This document shows, in pieces, positions 25,181 to 34,157 of a stretch of 64,000 bases of DNA. Below the pieces are notes generated by a model. That model saw only the letters and a list, made by a program, of their open reading frames with translations, had not been told where the DNA came from and searched no databases. A program made the position numbers and the translations under genes. This stretch comes from Lactobacillus johnsonii (GTDB lineage: Bacteria; Bacillota; Bacilli; Lactobacillales; Lactobacillaceae): contig NZ_CP047409.1 of assembly GCF_013487865.1 (NCBI RefSeq), positions 930,001 to 994,000 on the forward strand, in the 5' to 3' direction. Every line of letters starts with the position of its first letter. Positions within the stretch are counted from its first letter, which is position 1.

Positions 25181-25776
25181 TGAAATTACTAATTGTTAGA
25201 CATGGTGAAAGTAAAGCAGATATTTTAAAAGTATGTGAAGGATGGGCTGATTTCAGTTTAACTGAACGTGGAAATAAGCAAGCTTTAAAAACTGGTAAAT
25301 GGATTGTTGATCACTATAATATAGATAAAATTTACACTAGTACATTAAAAAGAGCTCGTGAAACTGCACATTATCTTGAAGAATTAACTGGCCTTTCAGC
25401 TATTGGAAGGGATAATTTGAAAGAATTCAATAATGGTCTCCGGGCTGGCTTACCATATGAGGAAGCCTATCAAAAATATCCTGCGGTTGAAGTTCCTATC
25501 CACAAAGCATTGTACAAGCAAGAAAGTAAACTCGAATTTAGAATGCGAGTAGAGAGTGTTTTATCAGAGATATTAAGTCAAAATTTATCAGATAATACCA
25601 TTGTAATTGTTACTCATGGTGGAACAATTACCCAACTATATCATGCATTATTAAAGTTACCAATAGATGCAAAGATTAAATTTGGGACTGGGGATGCATG
25701 TTTGCATGAGTGGACAATTGAAAATAAAGATTACCGAATAGATCATTCTAATTATTGTCCCTATCTCAAAAAATAA
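25180..25776 (+). CDS. Histidine phosphatase family protein
   Basis: This 198-residue phosphoglycerate-mutase-like protein has the catalytic LIVRHGESKADI (His as phospho-acceptor), the second arginine in YTSTLKRARETA, and the late VIVTHGGTITQLY histidine. It probably removes phosphate from a small metabolite or nucleotide. Its ATG overlaps the ASCH stop (TAATG), making it the last gene of the run from 16979. A perfect 20-base inverted repeat terminates transcription downstream. Confidence 0.88.
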   Translation: MKLLIVRHGESKADILKVCEGWADFSLTERGNKQALKTGKWIVDHYNIDKIYTSTLKRARETAHYLEELTGLSAIGRDNLKEFNNGLRAGLPYEEAYQKYPAVEVPIHKALYKQESKLEFRMRVESVLSEILSQNLSDNTIVIVTHGGTITQLYHALLKLPIDAKIKFGTGDACLHEWTIENKDYRIDHSNYCPYLKK

Positions 25777-25835
25777 TCAGCTAGGATATTCTTAGAGCAA
25801 TTATATGGAAAGTTTTTGAAAAGGTAGAGAAAGTA

Positions 25836-25888
25836 ATAGAAAAAGGTATTAAGTAGTTATTTTGATATTACTTAATACCTTTTTCTAT
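25836..25888. terminator. Bidirectional hairpin terminator
   Basis: Perfect 20-base arms (25836-25855 and 25869-25888) around ATAGAAAAAGGTATTAAGTA, with A-rich and T-rich sides. It sits between the converging histidine phosphatase gene and folD. Confidence 0.88.
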
Positions 25889-26736
25889 TTATTCCATTCA
25901 GCTAAATCTACGGTTTGCTGCATTAAAGTTGCGATAGTCATTGGACCTACTCCACCAGGAACTGGGGTAATATTTTCAGCTACTTCTTTGACACTATTAA
26001 AATCGACATCCCCGACTAAGTGATGATTTGCCATCCGATTAATTCCTACATCAATCACAGTTGCACCTGGTTTAACCTGATCTTTTTTAATCAAATTAGC
26101 TTTGCCAGCAGCCACAACTAAAATATCAGCATGTTTAGTGTAATAATCGATATCATATGTATGTAAGCTTACCATTGTTACTGTCGCATTTTCATTGATG
26201 AGAAGCGATTGCAGAGGACGACTTACTAAAATGCTGCGTCCAATGATTGTTACGTTTTTTCCTTCAATTCTATCTAAATAAGAATGAAGCAAAGTCATAA
26301 TTCCGCGCGCGGTACAAGAAACAGGATAGTGTCCATCCTCATTGTTATAAAGTTTACCAACATTTTTTGAATCAAAACCGTCAACATCTTTTTCAGGAGA
26401 AATTGCTTCAATTAGTTCGGTTTGATTGAGATGCTTAGGTAAAGGAAGCTGAATTAAAATTGCATGAATAGTTGGATCGTCATTGTAGTGATGAATTGCT
26501 TGTAAAACTTCAGCTTGACTGACATCTTTTGGAAATTTTTTCAAGATAGATTTCATTCCCAACTTTTCGGCAGTTCTCTGTTTATTACGCGTATAAATTA
26601 CACTAGCCGGATTATCTCCTACAAGAATAACCGCAATTCCTGGAATTATCCCTTCTTCTTTTAATTTATCAACTCTGGTTTTGGTTTCTTGATTAAGTTG
26701 TTTGGCAATTTGACGTCCATTAATAATATTTGTCAC
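25885..26736 (-). CDS. folD: Bifunctional methylenetetrahydrofolate dehydrogenase/cyclohydrolase
   Basis: This 283-residue FolD shows the canonical blocks: the catalytic lysine in [41 protein letters not shown], the NADP-binding [13 protein letters not shown] (where other FolDs have GRSxxVGxP, here LVSRP), and [15 protein letters not shown]. It interconverts 5,10-methylene-THF, 5,10-methenyl-THF and 10-formyl-THF in the cytoplasm, supplying purine and formyl-methionine synthesis together with Fhs at the right end of the window. The start is GTG at 26734-26736, with GAAAGGGG upstream. It is monocistronic. Confidence 0.95.
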   Translation of the reverse strand: MTNIINGRQIAKQLNQETKTRVDKLKEEGIIPGIAVILVGDNPASVIYTRNKQRTAEKLGMKSILKKFPKDVSQAEVLQAIHHYNDDPTIHAILIQLPLPKHLNQTELIEAISPEKDVDGFDSKNVGKLYNNEDGHYPVSCTARGIMTLLHSYLDRIEGKNVTIIGRSILVSRPLQSLLINENATVTMVSLHTYDIDYYTKHADILVVAAGKANLIKKDQVKPGATVIDVGINRMANHHLVGDVDFNSVKEVAENITPVPGGVGPMTIATLMQQTVDLAEWNK

Positions 26737-27174
26737 TAATAAAAGCGCCCCTTTCAGAAAAAATACTACTTTAAAGCAGGGAATTCGTATTCAAAAGTTT
26801 CTGTAATAAATCAATAGCATATTGTTTCAATACAGCAATTAAAATTAACAACTACCATAATAACATTTTTCTAGATGGACTTAGAAGGAAATAGATAATT
26901 CGGTATAATAGGAATCAGGTTGGTAAAGATGATATCAGAGTTAAAATAAGGACCAAATAACAAAAAAAGCTGATAATTAACTGAAATTCCCCCCCAGAGT
27001 TGGCCATAAATCCAACCGGGAGGGTTAACCTCATTACTATCTGAAACTATCTTCTCTTTTTTCTTTTTGCTGTTTATATTTCAAAATCAAATTTAATATA
27101 TTAGCCGCTTTAAAAGTTCTAATCTTAAAAAGATATATTAGAATGGTAGTAAATGTGTTTTAAGAAAAGGATTA
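26737..27174. other. 438-base intergenic region with an orphan promoter and GC-rich hairpin
   Basis: No coding gene is visible. A TATAAT at about 26903-26908 (plus) has TTAGAA 17 bases upstream, and would start a transcript not obviously linked to a gene. Further on, 26989-27024 contains seven C residues and CAGAGTTGG followed by CCAACCGGGAGGG, a hairpin that is far more GC-rich than its surroundings. TTCTAAT (27117-27123) and ATTAGAA (27137-27143) form an inverted repeat 32 bases before rbsD and may be a regulator site. On the minus strand TATACCGAATTATC overlapping the TATAAT loosely resembles a PurR box for folD; this is weak. Confidence 0.35.
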
Positions 27175-27180
27175 ATGACT

Positions 27181-27576
27181 ATGAAAAAAACTGGTGTAAT
27201 GAATTCTAATATTTCAAGGGTAATTGCTGACATGGGTCACATGGATTGGTTAGGAGTTGGAGATGCTGGCACTCCAGTTCCGGCTGAAACTGAAAAGATT
27301 GACTTGTCTGTGCGTCCAGGATTGCCATCATTTATTGATGTTTTAGAAGAAGTCTTGAAAGAGTTAGAAGTTCAAAAGATGTATGTTGCCGAAGAAATTA
27401 AAACTGAAAATCCGAAGCAATTAGAAGCTCTTAAAAAGGCAGTTCCAAATGTCAAGATTGAATTTATTCCACATTTAGAATTAAAGAAGGATTTAAAGTC
27501 TTCTAAAGCATTTATTAGAACTGGTGAAGAAACTCCATACTCTAATGTGATTTTGGAAAGTGGAGTAGTTTTTTAA
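27181..27576 (+). CDS. rbsD: D-ribose pyranase
   Basis: This 131-residue protein (ATG 27181, AAAGGA with 9-base spacing; the ATG at 27175 is too close) is Rbs[20 protein letters not shown] holds the catalytic histidine, followed by [18 protein letters not shown] and the C-terminal [19 protein letters not shown]. It converts beta-pyranose D-ribose to the furanose form used by ribokinase. It sits just before the RbsU-like transporter gene, an arrangement known from lactobacilli (rbsUDK); no ribokinase gene is present in the window. Confidence 0.95.
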   Translation: MKKTGVMNSNISRVIADMGHMDWLGVGDAGTPVPAETEKIDLSVRPGLPSFIDVLEEVLKELEVQKMYVAEEIKTENPKQLEALKKAVPNVKIEFIPHLELKKDLKSSKAFIRTGEETPYSNVILESGVVF

Positions 27577-27651
27577 AGTAAATATTTAGCTGAAAAAATA
27601 ATTGCATCTGTAAACTACAATTGTTTTTATATTTTAAGGAAAGTTTAGTGT

Positions 27652-28542
27652 ATGAATGGAATAGCTTTATTAATTGGATTGGGGCCTTTACTTGGCTGGG
27701 GTTTATTTCCGACAATTGCTTCAAAAATTGGCGGTAAGCCAGTAAATCAAATTATTGGTACTACCTTTGGTACCTTTATCTTTGCTTTAATCTATAGTTT
27801 GGTTCAAGGGATAGCGTTACCTAGCGGTGCTGCCTTAATCTGGTCAATTATCTCTGGAATAGGCTGGGCTAGTGCTCAGATTCTTACTTTTCATTCTTTT
27901 ACTTTGGTTGGATCCTCACGCGCAATGCCCATTACAACTGCCTTTCAGTTGTTAGGTACTTCTTTATGGGGAGTATTTGCTTTAGGGGATTGGCCAAGTA
28001 CGAGTGATAAGTTAGTAGGTTTTCTTGCATTAGCTCTGATCATTTTAGGTGCTTGGATGACAACCTGGAGCGAACACAAAACTGATGAGAATAGTGCTAA
28101 GTTGAGAAAAGCAGTAATCATTTTATTAATTGGTGAAATTGGATATTGGGCATATTCTGCAGCACCTCAAGCTGCTAAAATTGATGGATCCAAAGCATTT
28201 TTACCACAAGCTATTGGAATGTGCTTAGTTGCTATTTGTTATGCAGTTTACTTAAAAGTTAAAGAACCAAGTCAAAGAAGCGCTTTAGCTCAAGGTGTTT
28301 CTTACAAACAAATTATATCTGGATTTTTCTTTGCATTTGCTGCATTGACATATTTAATTTCAGCTCAACCAAATATGAATGGTTTAGCAACTGGATTTAT
28401 TTTGTCACAAACATCTGTAGTATTAGCAACTCTAACTGGAATCTGGTTCTTGCATGAAAGGAAGACTAAGAAAGAAATGGTAGTTACCTTAATTGGTTTA
28501 GCTATCATTATCGGAGCGGCTACAATGACAGTTATGGTATAA
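27652..28542 (+). CDS. rbsU: GRP-family sugar uptake protein (ribose)
   Basis: This 296-residue membrane protein has about ten transmembrane helices, beginning MNGIALLIGLGPLLGWGLFP. Helices carry the glycine-rich repeats PITTAFQLLGTSLWGVFALG and GFILSQTSVVLATLTGIWFL typical of the glucose/ribose porter family (TC 2.A.7.5). Next to rbsD, ribose:H+ symport is the most likely role. The gap to rbsD (75 bases) lacks a terminator, so the two are probably one operon. A hairpin terminator follows. Confidence 0.87.
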   Translation: MNGIALLIGLGPLLGWGLFPTIASKIGGKPVNQIIGTTFGTFIFALIYSLVQGIALPSGAALIWSIISGIGWASAQILTFHSFTLVGSSRAMPITTAFQLLGTSLWGVFALGDWPSTSDKLVGFLALALIILGAWMTTWSEHKTDENSAKLRKAVIILLIGEIGYWAYSAAPQAAKIDGSKAFLPQAIGMCLVAICYAVYLKVKEPSQRSALAQGVSYKQIISGFFFAFAALTYLISAQPNMNGLATGFILSQTSVVLATLTGIWFLHERKTKKEMVVTLIGLAIIIGAATMTVMV

Positions 28543-28553
28543 CGAATATATAG

Positions 28554-28582
28554 AAAAAAGTAGGATTTATTCCTACTTTTTT
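28554..28582. terminator. Bidirectional hairpin terminator
   Basis: Perfect 12-base arms AAAAAAGTAGGA (28554-28565) and TCCTACTTTTTT (28571-28582) with a 5-base loop, between the converging rbsU and AAC(3)-like genes. Confidence 0.85.
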
Positions 28583-28583
28583 G

Positions 28584-29393
28584 TTATCTATTATTATCTT
28601 TCTTTTTAAACCAGTCTTTAGCAAAGTCAACTAAAGGTCTCATTTCAATTACCTTGATAAAACTGTTGTTCAAGCTGACCTGGTTAAAGTGCTCCGGATA
28701 TTTCTTTTCGAAAGCTAATCCGAGCTCATTAAAATCGTCATAAGAATCTAGATCAACGTTTTGATATTCAGTCCAAGTAGTTTTACCTTGGTCATCAAGA
28801 CCAATAGCAGCTGACCAGGTTTCAGTTGGACGATTAATTGTTGATTCGGCATAGTGAAGAGCAGTACAAGTTTCATAGTCTGTTCCTAGAAAAACTATTT
28901 TACCATTATTTTTATAGAGATAATCTAAGGGACTATTAATGCCGTATGGAAGATTTAATGGTTGTGTTTGAGCTATTTGAACTTTATTTTTACCCCAAAT
29001 TGCAATGGGTAAATAAGGATGAGTGCTTCTCACTACATCGGTCAAAGTTCTAAAATATTCAGGTGTTATTCCGAGTCCCTCAGTAGCTGAAGTTATTGGA
29101 TCATAGGGTGGCATATTATCTCTAATCGTTTGAATTAGATCAGAACGAACTGGAGGGTACTCCCACGTTGCTGGATCACAATTTGTCGAAACTTCTGAAG
29201 GCATCATAATTGTTCCTTTACTTATTGTCTCCTTAAGTGCCAGAATGACGGTTTCAGGACCACCGGGAACATAGTAGAACTTGCTTAATGATGTGTGGAC
29301 AATAACTGTGTCGGAGGCATTAAGATGAGCACTGTTAAATGCCTGTTTGAAATCATTTTTTGTTGTAACTGTAGTAATCAAATCTTGCGCCAT
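28584..29393 (-). CDS. AAC(3)-like aminoglycoside N-acetyltransferase family protein
   Basis: This 269-residue protein has the Antibiotic_NAT fold: DTVIVHTSLSKFYYVPGGPETVI near the N-terminus, GTIMMPSEVSTNCDP, RSDLIQTIRDNMPPYDP, GLGITPEYFRT, RSTHPYLPIAIWGKN and KIVFLGTDYETCTALHYAES. These match the acetyl-CoA and substrate regions of AAC(3)/YokD enzymes. Many chromosomal relatives do not confer resistance, so drug acetylation should not be assumed. It lies downstream, on the same strand, of a short peptide ORF and a frameshifted MFS gene, with which it may form one transcript. Confidence 0.84.
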   Translation of the reverse strand: MAQDLITTVTTKNDFKQAFNSAHLNASDTVIVHTSLSKFYYVPGGPETVILALKETISKGTIMMPSEVSTNCDPATWEYPPVRSDLIQTIRDNMPPYDPITSATEGLGITPEYFRTLTDVVRSTHPYLPIAIWGKNKVQIAQTQPLNLPYGINSPLDYLYKNNGKIVFLGTDYETCTALHYAESTINRPTETWSAAIGLDDQGKTTWTEYQNVDLDSYDDFNELGLAFEKKYPEHFNQVSLNNSFIKVIEMRPLVDFAKDWFKKKDNNR

Positions 29394-29421
29394 AAAAATC
29401 TCTTTTCTAAATTAAAATTAA

Positions 29422-29496
29422 TCATTGACTTGGACGATAGAAAACTACTCTTGTTTTTATTTCAGCATTATTAATTTTTACTTTTTTATTACTCAT
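29422..29496 (-). CDS. Putative 24-residue peptide
   Basis: On the minus strand an ATG at 29494-29496 has an excellent site (AGGAG, seven-base spacer) and opens a 24-residue frame ending at the TGA 29422-29424. The peptide begins MSNKKVKINNAEIK and ends YRPSQ; it is basic with a hydrophobic VVF centre, and has no cysteine or hydrophobic signal sequence. It lies between a frameshifted MFS exporter gene and an AAC(3)-like acetyltransferase gene, all in one direction. A small signalling, toxin or modified peptide is conceivable, but no family is recognised, and short frames with good sites can occur by chance. Confidence 0.4.
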   Translation of the reverse strand: MSNKKVKINNAEIKTRVVFYRPSQ

Positions 29497-29521
29497 TAGA
29501 AAACTCCTAAAATTAGAGCAT

Positions 29522-30737
29522 TTATGCTCTTTTTCTTTTTAAAAACATTATTAGATAGAAGACAGCTGTCGCTAGCTGAGCCAGCCCTTCAAGAATAATG
29601 GCTGGCCGAGCACCATAGTTTTTAACAATAAATCCTCCTAAAAATGATCCAATCGGAATCATGCAATTAACAATGCTGCTGTTAATCGTGATAATTCGTC
29701 CTAATAAATTAGAAGAAAAACTTTCTTGAACTAGAACCTTAAAATTAATGTTCATAATGCTAATCCAGAAAGTACTACATAGGGCAAATATTAGAATTAA
29801 AATAGGCCATATTGGGGCAGTTATTACTTCTAAAACAATTGCTAATCCAGAAAGCATTAAGCAAGTGACAATTAATAGTCTTAGTTGACTGTCTTTCACG
29901 TAAAGCCGCTGTACGATAAGGCTACCTAGCAATCCTTCAATTGAAGAAGCAAGTTCTAAACTTCCATAGCTAATTGCACTATTATTTAAGTATTTGGTTG
30001 CAAAGTAGGGCAAACCAACAGATGATATTCCATAAAATAAGTTGGTTAGAGCAAAAGGCAAGATTAAAATTAAAATATTTTTATTAGTACGTAATGCTTG
30101 CCAACCACTCACTAAATCTTTGAAATAGGTAGTATTACCTTCAGGTAAAGAGGCATTTGGAAGTTTAAAGTGTAAACGCATGTAGAACAAAAGTGCAAAT
30201 GCAAATACTAATGCTGAAATAATAATTGTATTTTTTATAGATAAAAAGGTAATTAGAATGGTTGCTCCAGCATTGAGGAATAAGTCTAAAGTTTGATAAG
30301 ACATTTGAAAGATCTCATTAACTTTAGGTAATTCTTTCTTTTCTACTATATTGGGCAGTATTTTGTCTTCCGCAGGATAGATTAGTGTTGATCCAATAGT
30401 TGACAAAACATAAACTACTATCAAAAATGTAATTCCTAAAAAGTGTAATTTTTGATTATTAAATAGCGGAATAATGATTATACTCAAGCATTGCTTGAAT
30501 AATTGTCACTAATTTTAATGCTTTTTTGATGTCTATACGATCAATTATAGGTCCTAAAGTAAACGAAAACATATCAATGCTAGATTCAGCTATGAATATC
30601 ACTGAAAGAAGCATTGGTGAATTAAGATGGGTTTTAAAGTACCACAATATTGCCATATAGAAAAGTGAGTCAGCAACATTTGTTCCGATCCGGCCAATTA
30701 AGAGGTTTATAATATTATAGTTATTTTTGTTAGTCAT
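29522..30737 (-). pseudogene. MFS transporter gene disrupted by a frameshift
   Basis: Two overlapping frames encode one MFS permease. The first piece (30737 to 30459) has the N-terminal helices MTNKNNYNIINLLIGRIGTN and stops early after LEYNHYSAI. The second (up to 30487, ending at 29522) continues with IIPLFNNQKLHFLG and has eight or more helices. Removing one base of the G/C region near 30484-30488 restores a continuous protein (QAML joined to SIIIIPLF). The gene is therefore a recent pseudogene or a sequencing error. It belongs to the MFS_3/MefA-like class judged by GTNVADSLFYMAILWY. The ribosome site AAGGAACGGG is intact. Confidence 0.8.
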
Positions 30738-30967
30738 TTTCCCGTTCCTTTTTAATACTTAAATTTATTGAGTACATGAAAGTTTAGGGAAAAGATAGCT
30801 AGATTTTAGTTAACAAACCCCAAACTTTCATCAAATTTGGGGATATTTATTAAATATAGCTTAATAACTGAAAGAAAATAATTCAGTTTTAAGCTTAATC
30901 CTAAGTTATTTAGAATAGACACTTAGTAATCACCTCGATTTATCATAGATAAAATAAGTATAGCATA

Positions 30968-31055
30968 CTCGTTAAGTCCGAAAGTATGCCACTTAGGTCA
31001 TAAATTTGTCCGCTTATAAAAATATGATTGTAAATTAAAAAAACATTAGTATAAT
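30968..31055 (+). promoter_or_regulatory. Promoter with 21-bp-spaced direct repeats upstream of half-ABC operon 2
   Basis: The 349-base gap 30738-31086 holds no gene. It contains repeats CTCGTTA (30968-30974), CCACTTA (30989-30995) and CCGCTTA (31010-31016), exactly 21 bases apart, then TTGTAA (31028-31033), a 16-base spacer and TATAAT (31050-31055). The geometry matches operon 1 (934-940, 952-957 and 974-979) base for base, including 12 bases from last repeat to -35. A LytTR-type activator site is the best explanation. Elsewhere in the gap CCCCAAA (30818-30824) and TTTGGGG (30836-30842) form a small hairpin with no T-run, of unknown role. Confidence 0.6.
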
Positions 31056-31086
31056 TAATAAAAAATAAAAATAGGAGGGGCAAATA

Positions 31087-32667
31087 ATGACGTTTAAAGA
31101 GTTGGTTAAAATTAATCTTCCCCGTTCAATATTGGTTTTTTGTTCGTATATTTTATATGCAGTTGCGGGTTCAATGGGAGAATATCTTTTTAAAGATTCA
31201 TTAAACAATATTCTTAAAGGTAACTTAAATGGATATCTTTTTTGGACTTTTGTTCAGGCTGGGATGGAAATAGGAACGGCAGTTTTATTACCAATTGCTA
31301 CAATTGCTTTCACAAGACAAACCCAAGACTATGTTCATAAAATTAGAGAAGAAATTATCGAATATTACTATGCTTCTTCAGAAGTTGAAAAAACTTCCAA
31401 AATGCAAAATCAATTAACAGCAACTCTTAAACTATTAACTACCAACTTTGCTACTCCATGGGTATCAATTTTGAGTGGAACTCTTGAAATTTTAATCGCA
31501 GTTATTTTGTTATTTACTATGAACTGGAGCTTAATTTTAGTTAGTGCGATATTACTAGGAATTAATTTTCTTCTACCTAAAATTATGGAAAAGAAAACAG
31601 CTCAGGCAACTAAGAACGTAAATTATAAAAATGAAAAGTTGCTAAATACGATTGAACATTGGTTTGGTGGACTGCAAGAGTTAAGACGCTTTAGTGCATA
31701 TGAGAGATTGAGAAGACAGCTACATAAGGCGAGTGAAGATTATACGAAAGCAAATAAGAAAAACTATCGGTACCAAACTACTTCTTACTTATTCAATGGT
31801 TTCGGAAATGCCTTAGCCCAAATAGGAATATCATTTTTTGCAGGAATTTTATTCTTAAATCATGTGATTTCTTTTGGAGAATTCGCTGTAGCGGGTGCAT
31901 TTGGATCAGCTATCTTTTCAGCAGTTTGGGAAATTACCCATTCAATTACTTTAGTTAAATCAACTAAAACATTAAGAGAGGAAATTTTAACTTTACGCAA
32001 AAAAGAAAAGCGGGCTGTAAAGACAGCTGCTTATGGTGTATCGGTTGAAAATTTGAAAGTGACATACAACGAAGGAGAAACTATCACTTATCCAAATTTC
32101 ACTATTAAACCTGGTGAAAAAGTACTTTTAATTGGAGATTCGGGAACAGGTAAGTCCACCTTATTTAAAGCATTATTGGGAAAAATTGAGACTAAATGTG
32201 GTAAGATTACTTATTTTGATAAGGAAAGTCAACCCATAACCAATGCTAGCCTGGGTTATTTACCGCAAGATCCAATAGTTTTTCCGATTTCAATTAAAGA
32301 TAATATAACGATGTTTGTTAAAAGAACAGAAAAACAATTAATGAATGTTGTTAAGAATGTCGAATTAAAAAGTGATTTAGATAAAATGCCTTCTGGAATT
32401 GATACAGTAGTTAATCTAAAGAAAAATAATTTATCAGGAGGACAACGTCAGAAAATTGTATTAGCTAGAAGTGAAATTTATAATCAGCCATTTGTATTGA
32501 TGGATGAAGTAACTAGTGCAATTGATCAAAAAGCTACTGAAGAGATTATTACTGCGTTGCTAAAAACTGATCAGACAATTTTAATGATTGCCCATAATTT
32601 TACACCAGAATTAAGAGCTAAGTTTGATCAAGAAATAAAGTTAGCTAAGAAAGGGGAAGAGGAATAA
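31087..32667 (+). CDS. ABC exporter half-transporter 3 (membrane domain fused to ATPase)
   Basis: This 526-residue half-transporter has the same layout as those at 1017 and 2597: a membrane domain to about residue 300, and an ATPase with Walker A GDSGTGKST at about 350-358, signature LSGGQRQ, Walker B VLMDEVTS and switch histidine in MIAHNF. Here the residue after the catalytic Glu is V rather than G. It has AGGAGGGG seven bases upstream of the ATG and its stop overlaps the start of the next half-transporter. The substrate is unknown. Confidence 0.9.
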   Translation: MTFKELVKINLPRSILVFCSYILYAVAGSMGEYLFKDSLNNILKGNLNGYLFWTFVQAGMEIGTAVLLPIATIAFTRQTQDYVHKIREEIIEYYYASSEVEKTSKMQNQLTATLKLLTTNFATPWVSILSGTLEILIAVILLFTMNWSLILVSAILLGINFLLPKIMEKKTAQATKNVNYKNEKLLNTIEHWFGGLQELRRFSAYERLRRQLHKASEDYTKANKKNYRYQTTSYLFNGFGNALAQIGISFFAGILFLNHVISFGEFAVAGAFGSAIFSAVWEITHSITLVKSTKTLREEILTLRKKEKRAVKTAAYGVSVENLKVTYNEGETITYPNFTIKPGEKVLLIGDSGTGKSTLFKALLGKIETKCGKITYFDKESQPITNASLGYLPQDPIVFPISIKDNITMFVKRTEKQLMNVVKNVELKSDLDKMPSGIDTVVNLKKNNLSGGQRQKIVLARSEIYNQPFVLMDEVTSAIDQKATEEIITALLKTDQTILMIAHNFTPELRAKFDQEIKLAKKGEEE

Positions 32668-34157
32668 TGAATTTAAGAAATTTTATTCGAATTAATAGGG
32701 CACGTTTTTTTCTATTTTCAATTTTAGCTATTCTTTCTCCTCTTTTAACAATTACGATGACGGCCTTAGTTCAAATAGAGACGAATATTATTCTTTCAAG
32801 AAATTTACCAAATTTTTTGATAATTTCAGCTATTAGTTTAACTGTGTGTATAATGTTTTATGCATTATTTAGTTTGACCCAATATCTACTTCTTGCTCAA
32901 ACACAAGATTTAAATAATAGTGTAAGAGAAAAGATAGTAGATCATTATTTCCATGATGATAGAGATCATCCGGTTTCAAAAATTCAAAATAGATTAACTA
33001 ATGATTTAGAATTAATTAATGATAATTACTATGGCTCTCTTCTAAATCTAATTTTTGGAGTTGTTCAACTTATTGCAATTATCATATATTTAATTATGTT
33101 AAGTTGGGTTCTCTTAATTACAATTTGTATAATTGTAGCCATTTCTCTAGCTTTGCCAAAATTGATTGAAAAACCACTCCAAAAAGCTAATAAACTTATT
33201 TCGACTAGCAATGAAATATATTTAGATACTTTAAACGACTGGCTACGCGGTTTAGATCAATTAAGACAATTTGCAGCTGGTGCAAAGCTATTTTCTGTCA
33301 CTCAAAATGCTAGTAAAAAACTTGAAGACGCAACTGTTAAGCAAACTACTTATACTAAATTACTTAATGCGATTAACGGGATAGCTTCTGCATTGTTTGG
33401 GTTGATCATATTTGTTTTGACTGGATTTTTAGTCAAAAATGGCTTAGTACAAATGAGTACTCTATTAATAGTGGGAAATTTCAGATTTTATTTAAATCAA
33501 GCAATTAATGAAATCTCTCAGGCTAGGGGAGAAATGAAGGGAGTAAAGAGTCTAATTGTAGAAGTAAATGAAGCAGCGGAAAAAGTTCAAGTTTCAGATA
33601 AGCAAAAAACAAATAAGCCTACTGTAATTAAAACAGAATCATTAAGACTCGATTTTCCAAATGGCGAAAAACTAAGTTATCCGGATATTCAGATTAATCA
33701 GGGTGAAAAGATTCTCTTAACAGGAGATTCTGGTACTGGTAAATCAACTCTATTTAAATTGATATTGGGAGAATTAGCACCTAGTGCTGGAAAGATTATT
33801 TTTGAAGATAAGGATGGAAATGAAATTAATCCAGATTTGAAAACAATTGGATACTTACCGCAAGATCCGGTTATATTCCCAGCCTCCATTAAAGAAAATA
33901 TTACTATGTTTAACAATAAGCTCGATAATAAAGTTGAAAGGTCAGTAGAAGAAGTAGATTTATCTTCTGATCTGCAAAAATTTGATGAGGGCATTAATAA
34001 AAAACTGGATCTTGATAAATTAAACATCTCTGGAGGACAGAGGCAGAAAATTGTTTTAGCAAGGGCTCAAGTTCATGAGAGTGATATTATTTTAATCGAT
34101 GAGGGGACGAGTGCGATTGATCAAAGTGGAAATTTTAGACAAATTATTAAAAAGTAA
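32667..34157 (+). CDS. ABC exporter half-transporter 4, C-terminally truncated by a frameshift
   Basis: The partner of the preceding half-transporter has a membrane domain, Walker A GDSGTGKST at about 353-361, signature ISGGQRQ and Walker B IILIDEGTS. After SAIDQ the frame changes and ends in a divergent 9-residue tail at 34157, giving 496 residues instead of about 524. The lost part carries the switch-loop histidine (FIAHNF), needed for ATP hydrolysis in related ABC proteins. A deletion of about 8 bases near 34127-34132, relative to its paralogue at 2597, explains the break. The heterodimer with copy 3 is probably impaired, though the ATP-binding motifs remain. Confidence 0.82.
   Translation: MNLRNFIRINRARFFLFSILAILSPLLTITMTALVQIETNIILSRNLPNFLIISAISLTVCIMFYALFSLTQYLLLAQTQDLNNSVREKIVDHYFHDDRDHPVSKIQNRLTNDLELINDNYYGSLLNLIFGVVQLIAIIIYLIMLSWVLLITICIIVAISLALPKLIEKPLQKANKLISTSNEIYLDTLNDWLRGLDQLRQFAAGAKLFSVTQNASKKLEDATVKQTTYTKLLNAINGIASALFGLIIFVLTGFLVKNGLVQMSTLLIVGNFRFYLNQAINEISQARGEMKGVKSLIVEVNEAAEKVQVSDKQKTNKPTVIKTESLRLDFPNGEKLSYPDIQINQGEKILLTGDSGTGKSTLFKLILGELAPSAGKIIFEDKDGNEINPDLKTIGYLPQDPVIFPASIKENITMFNNKLDNKVERSVEEVDLSSDLQKFDEGINKKLDLDKLNISGGQRQKIVLARAQVHESDIILIDEGTSAIDQSGNFRQIIKK

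Noticed and set aside
26737-27174. THF or purine riboswitch for folD or rbsD.
   Set aside because: No conserved riboswitch core was found; the only structure is a GC-rich hairpin with no matching aptamer.
30818-30842. CCCCAAA/TTTGGGG hairpin as a terminator.
   Set aside because: No T-run follows on either strand and no gene ends there; its role is unclear.
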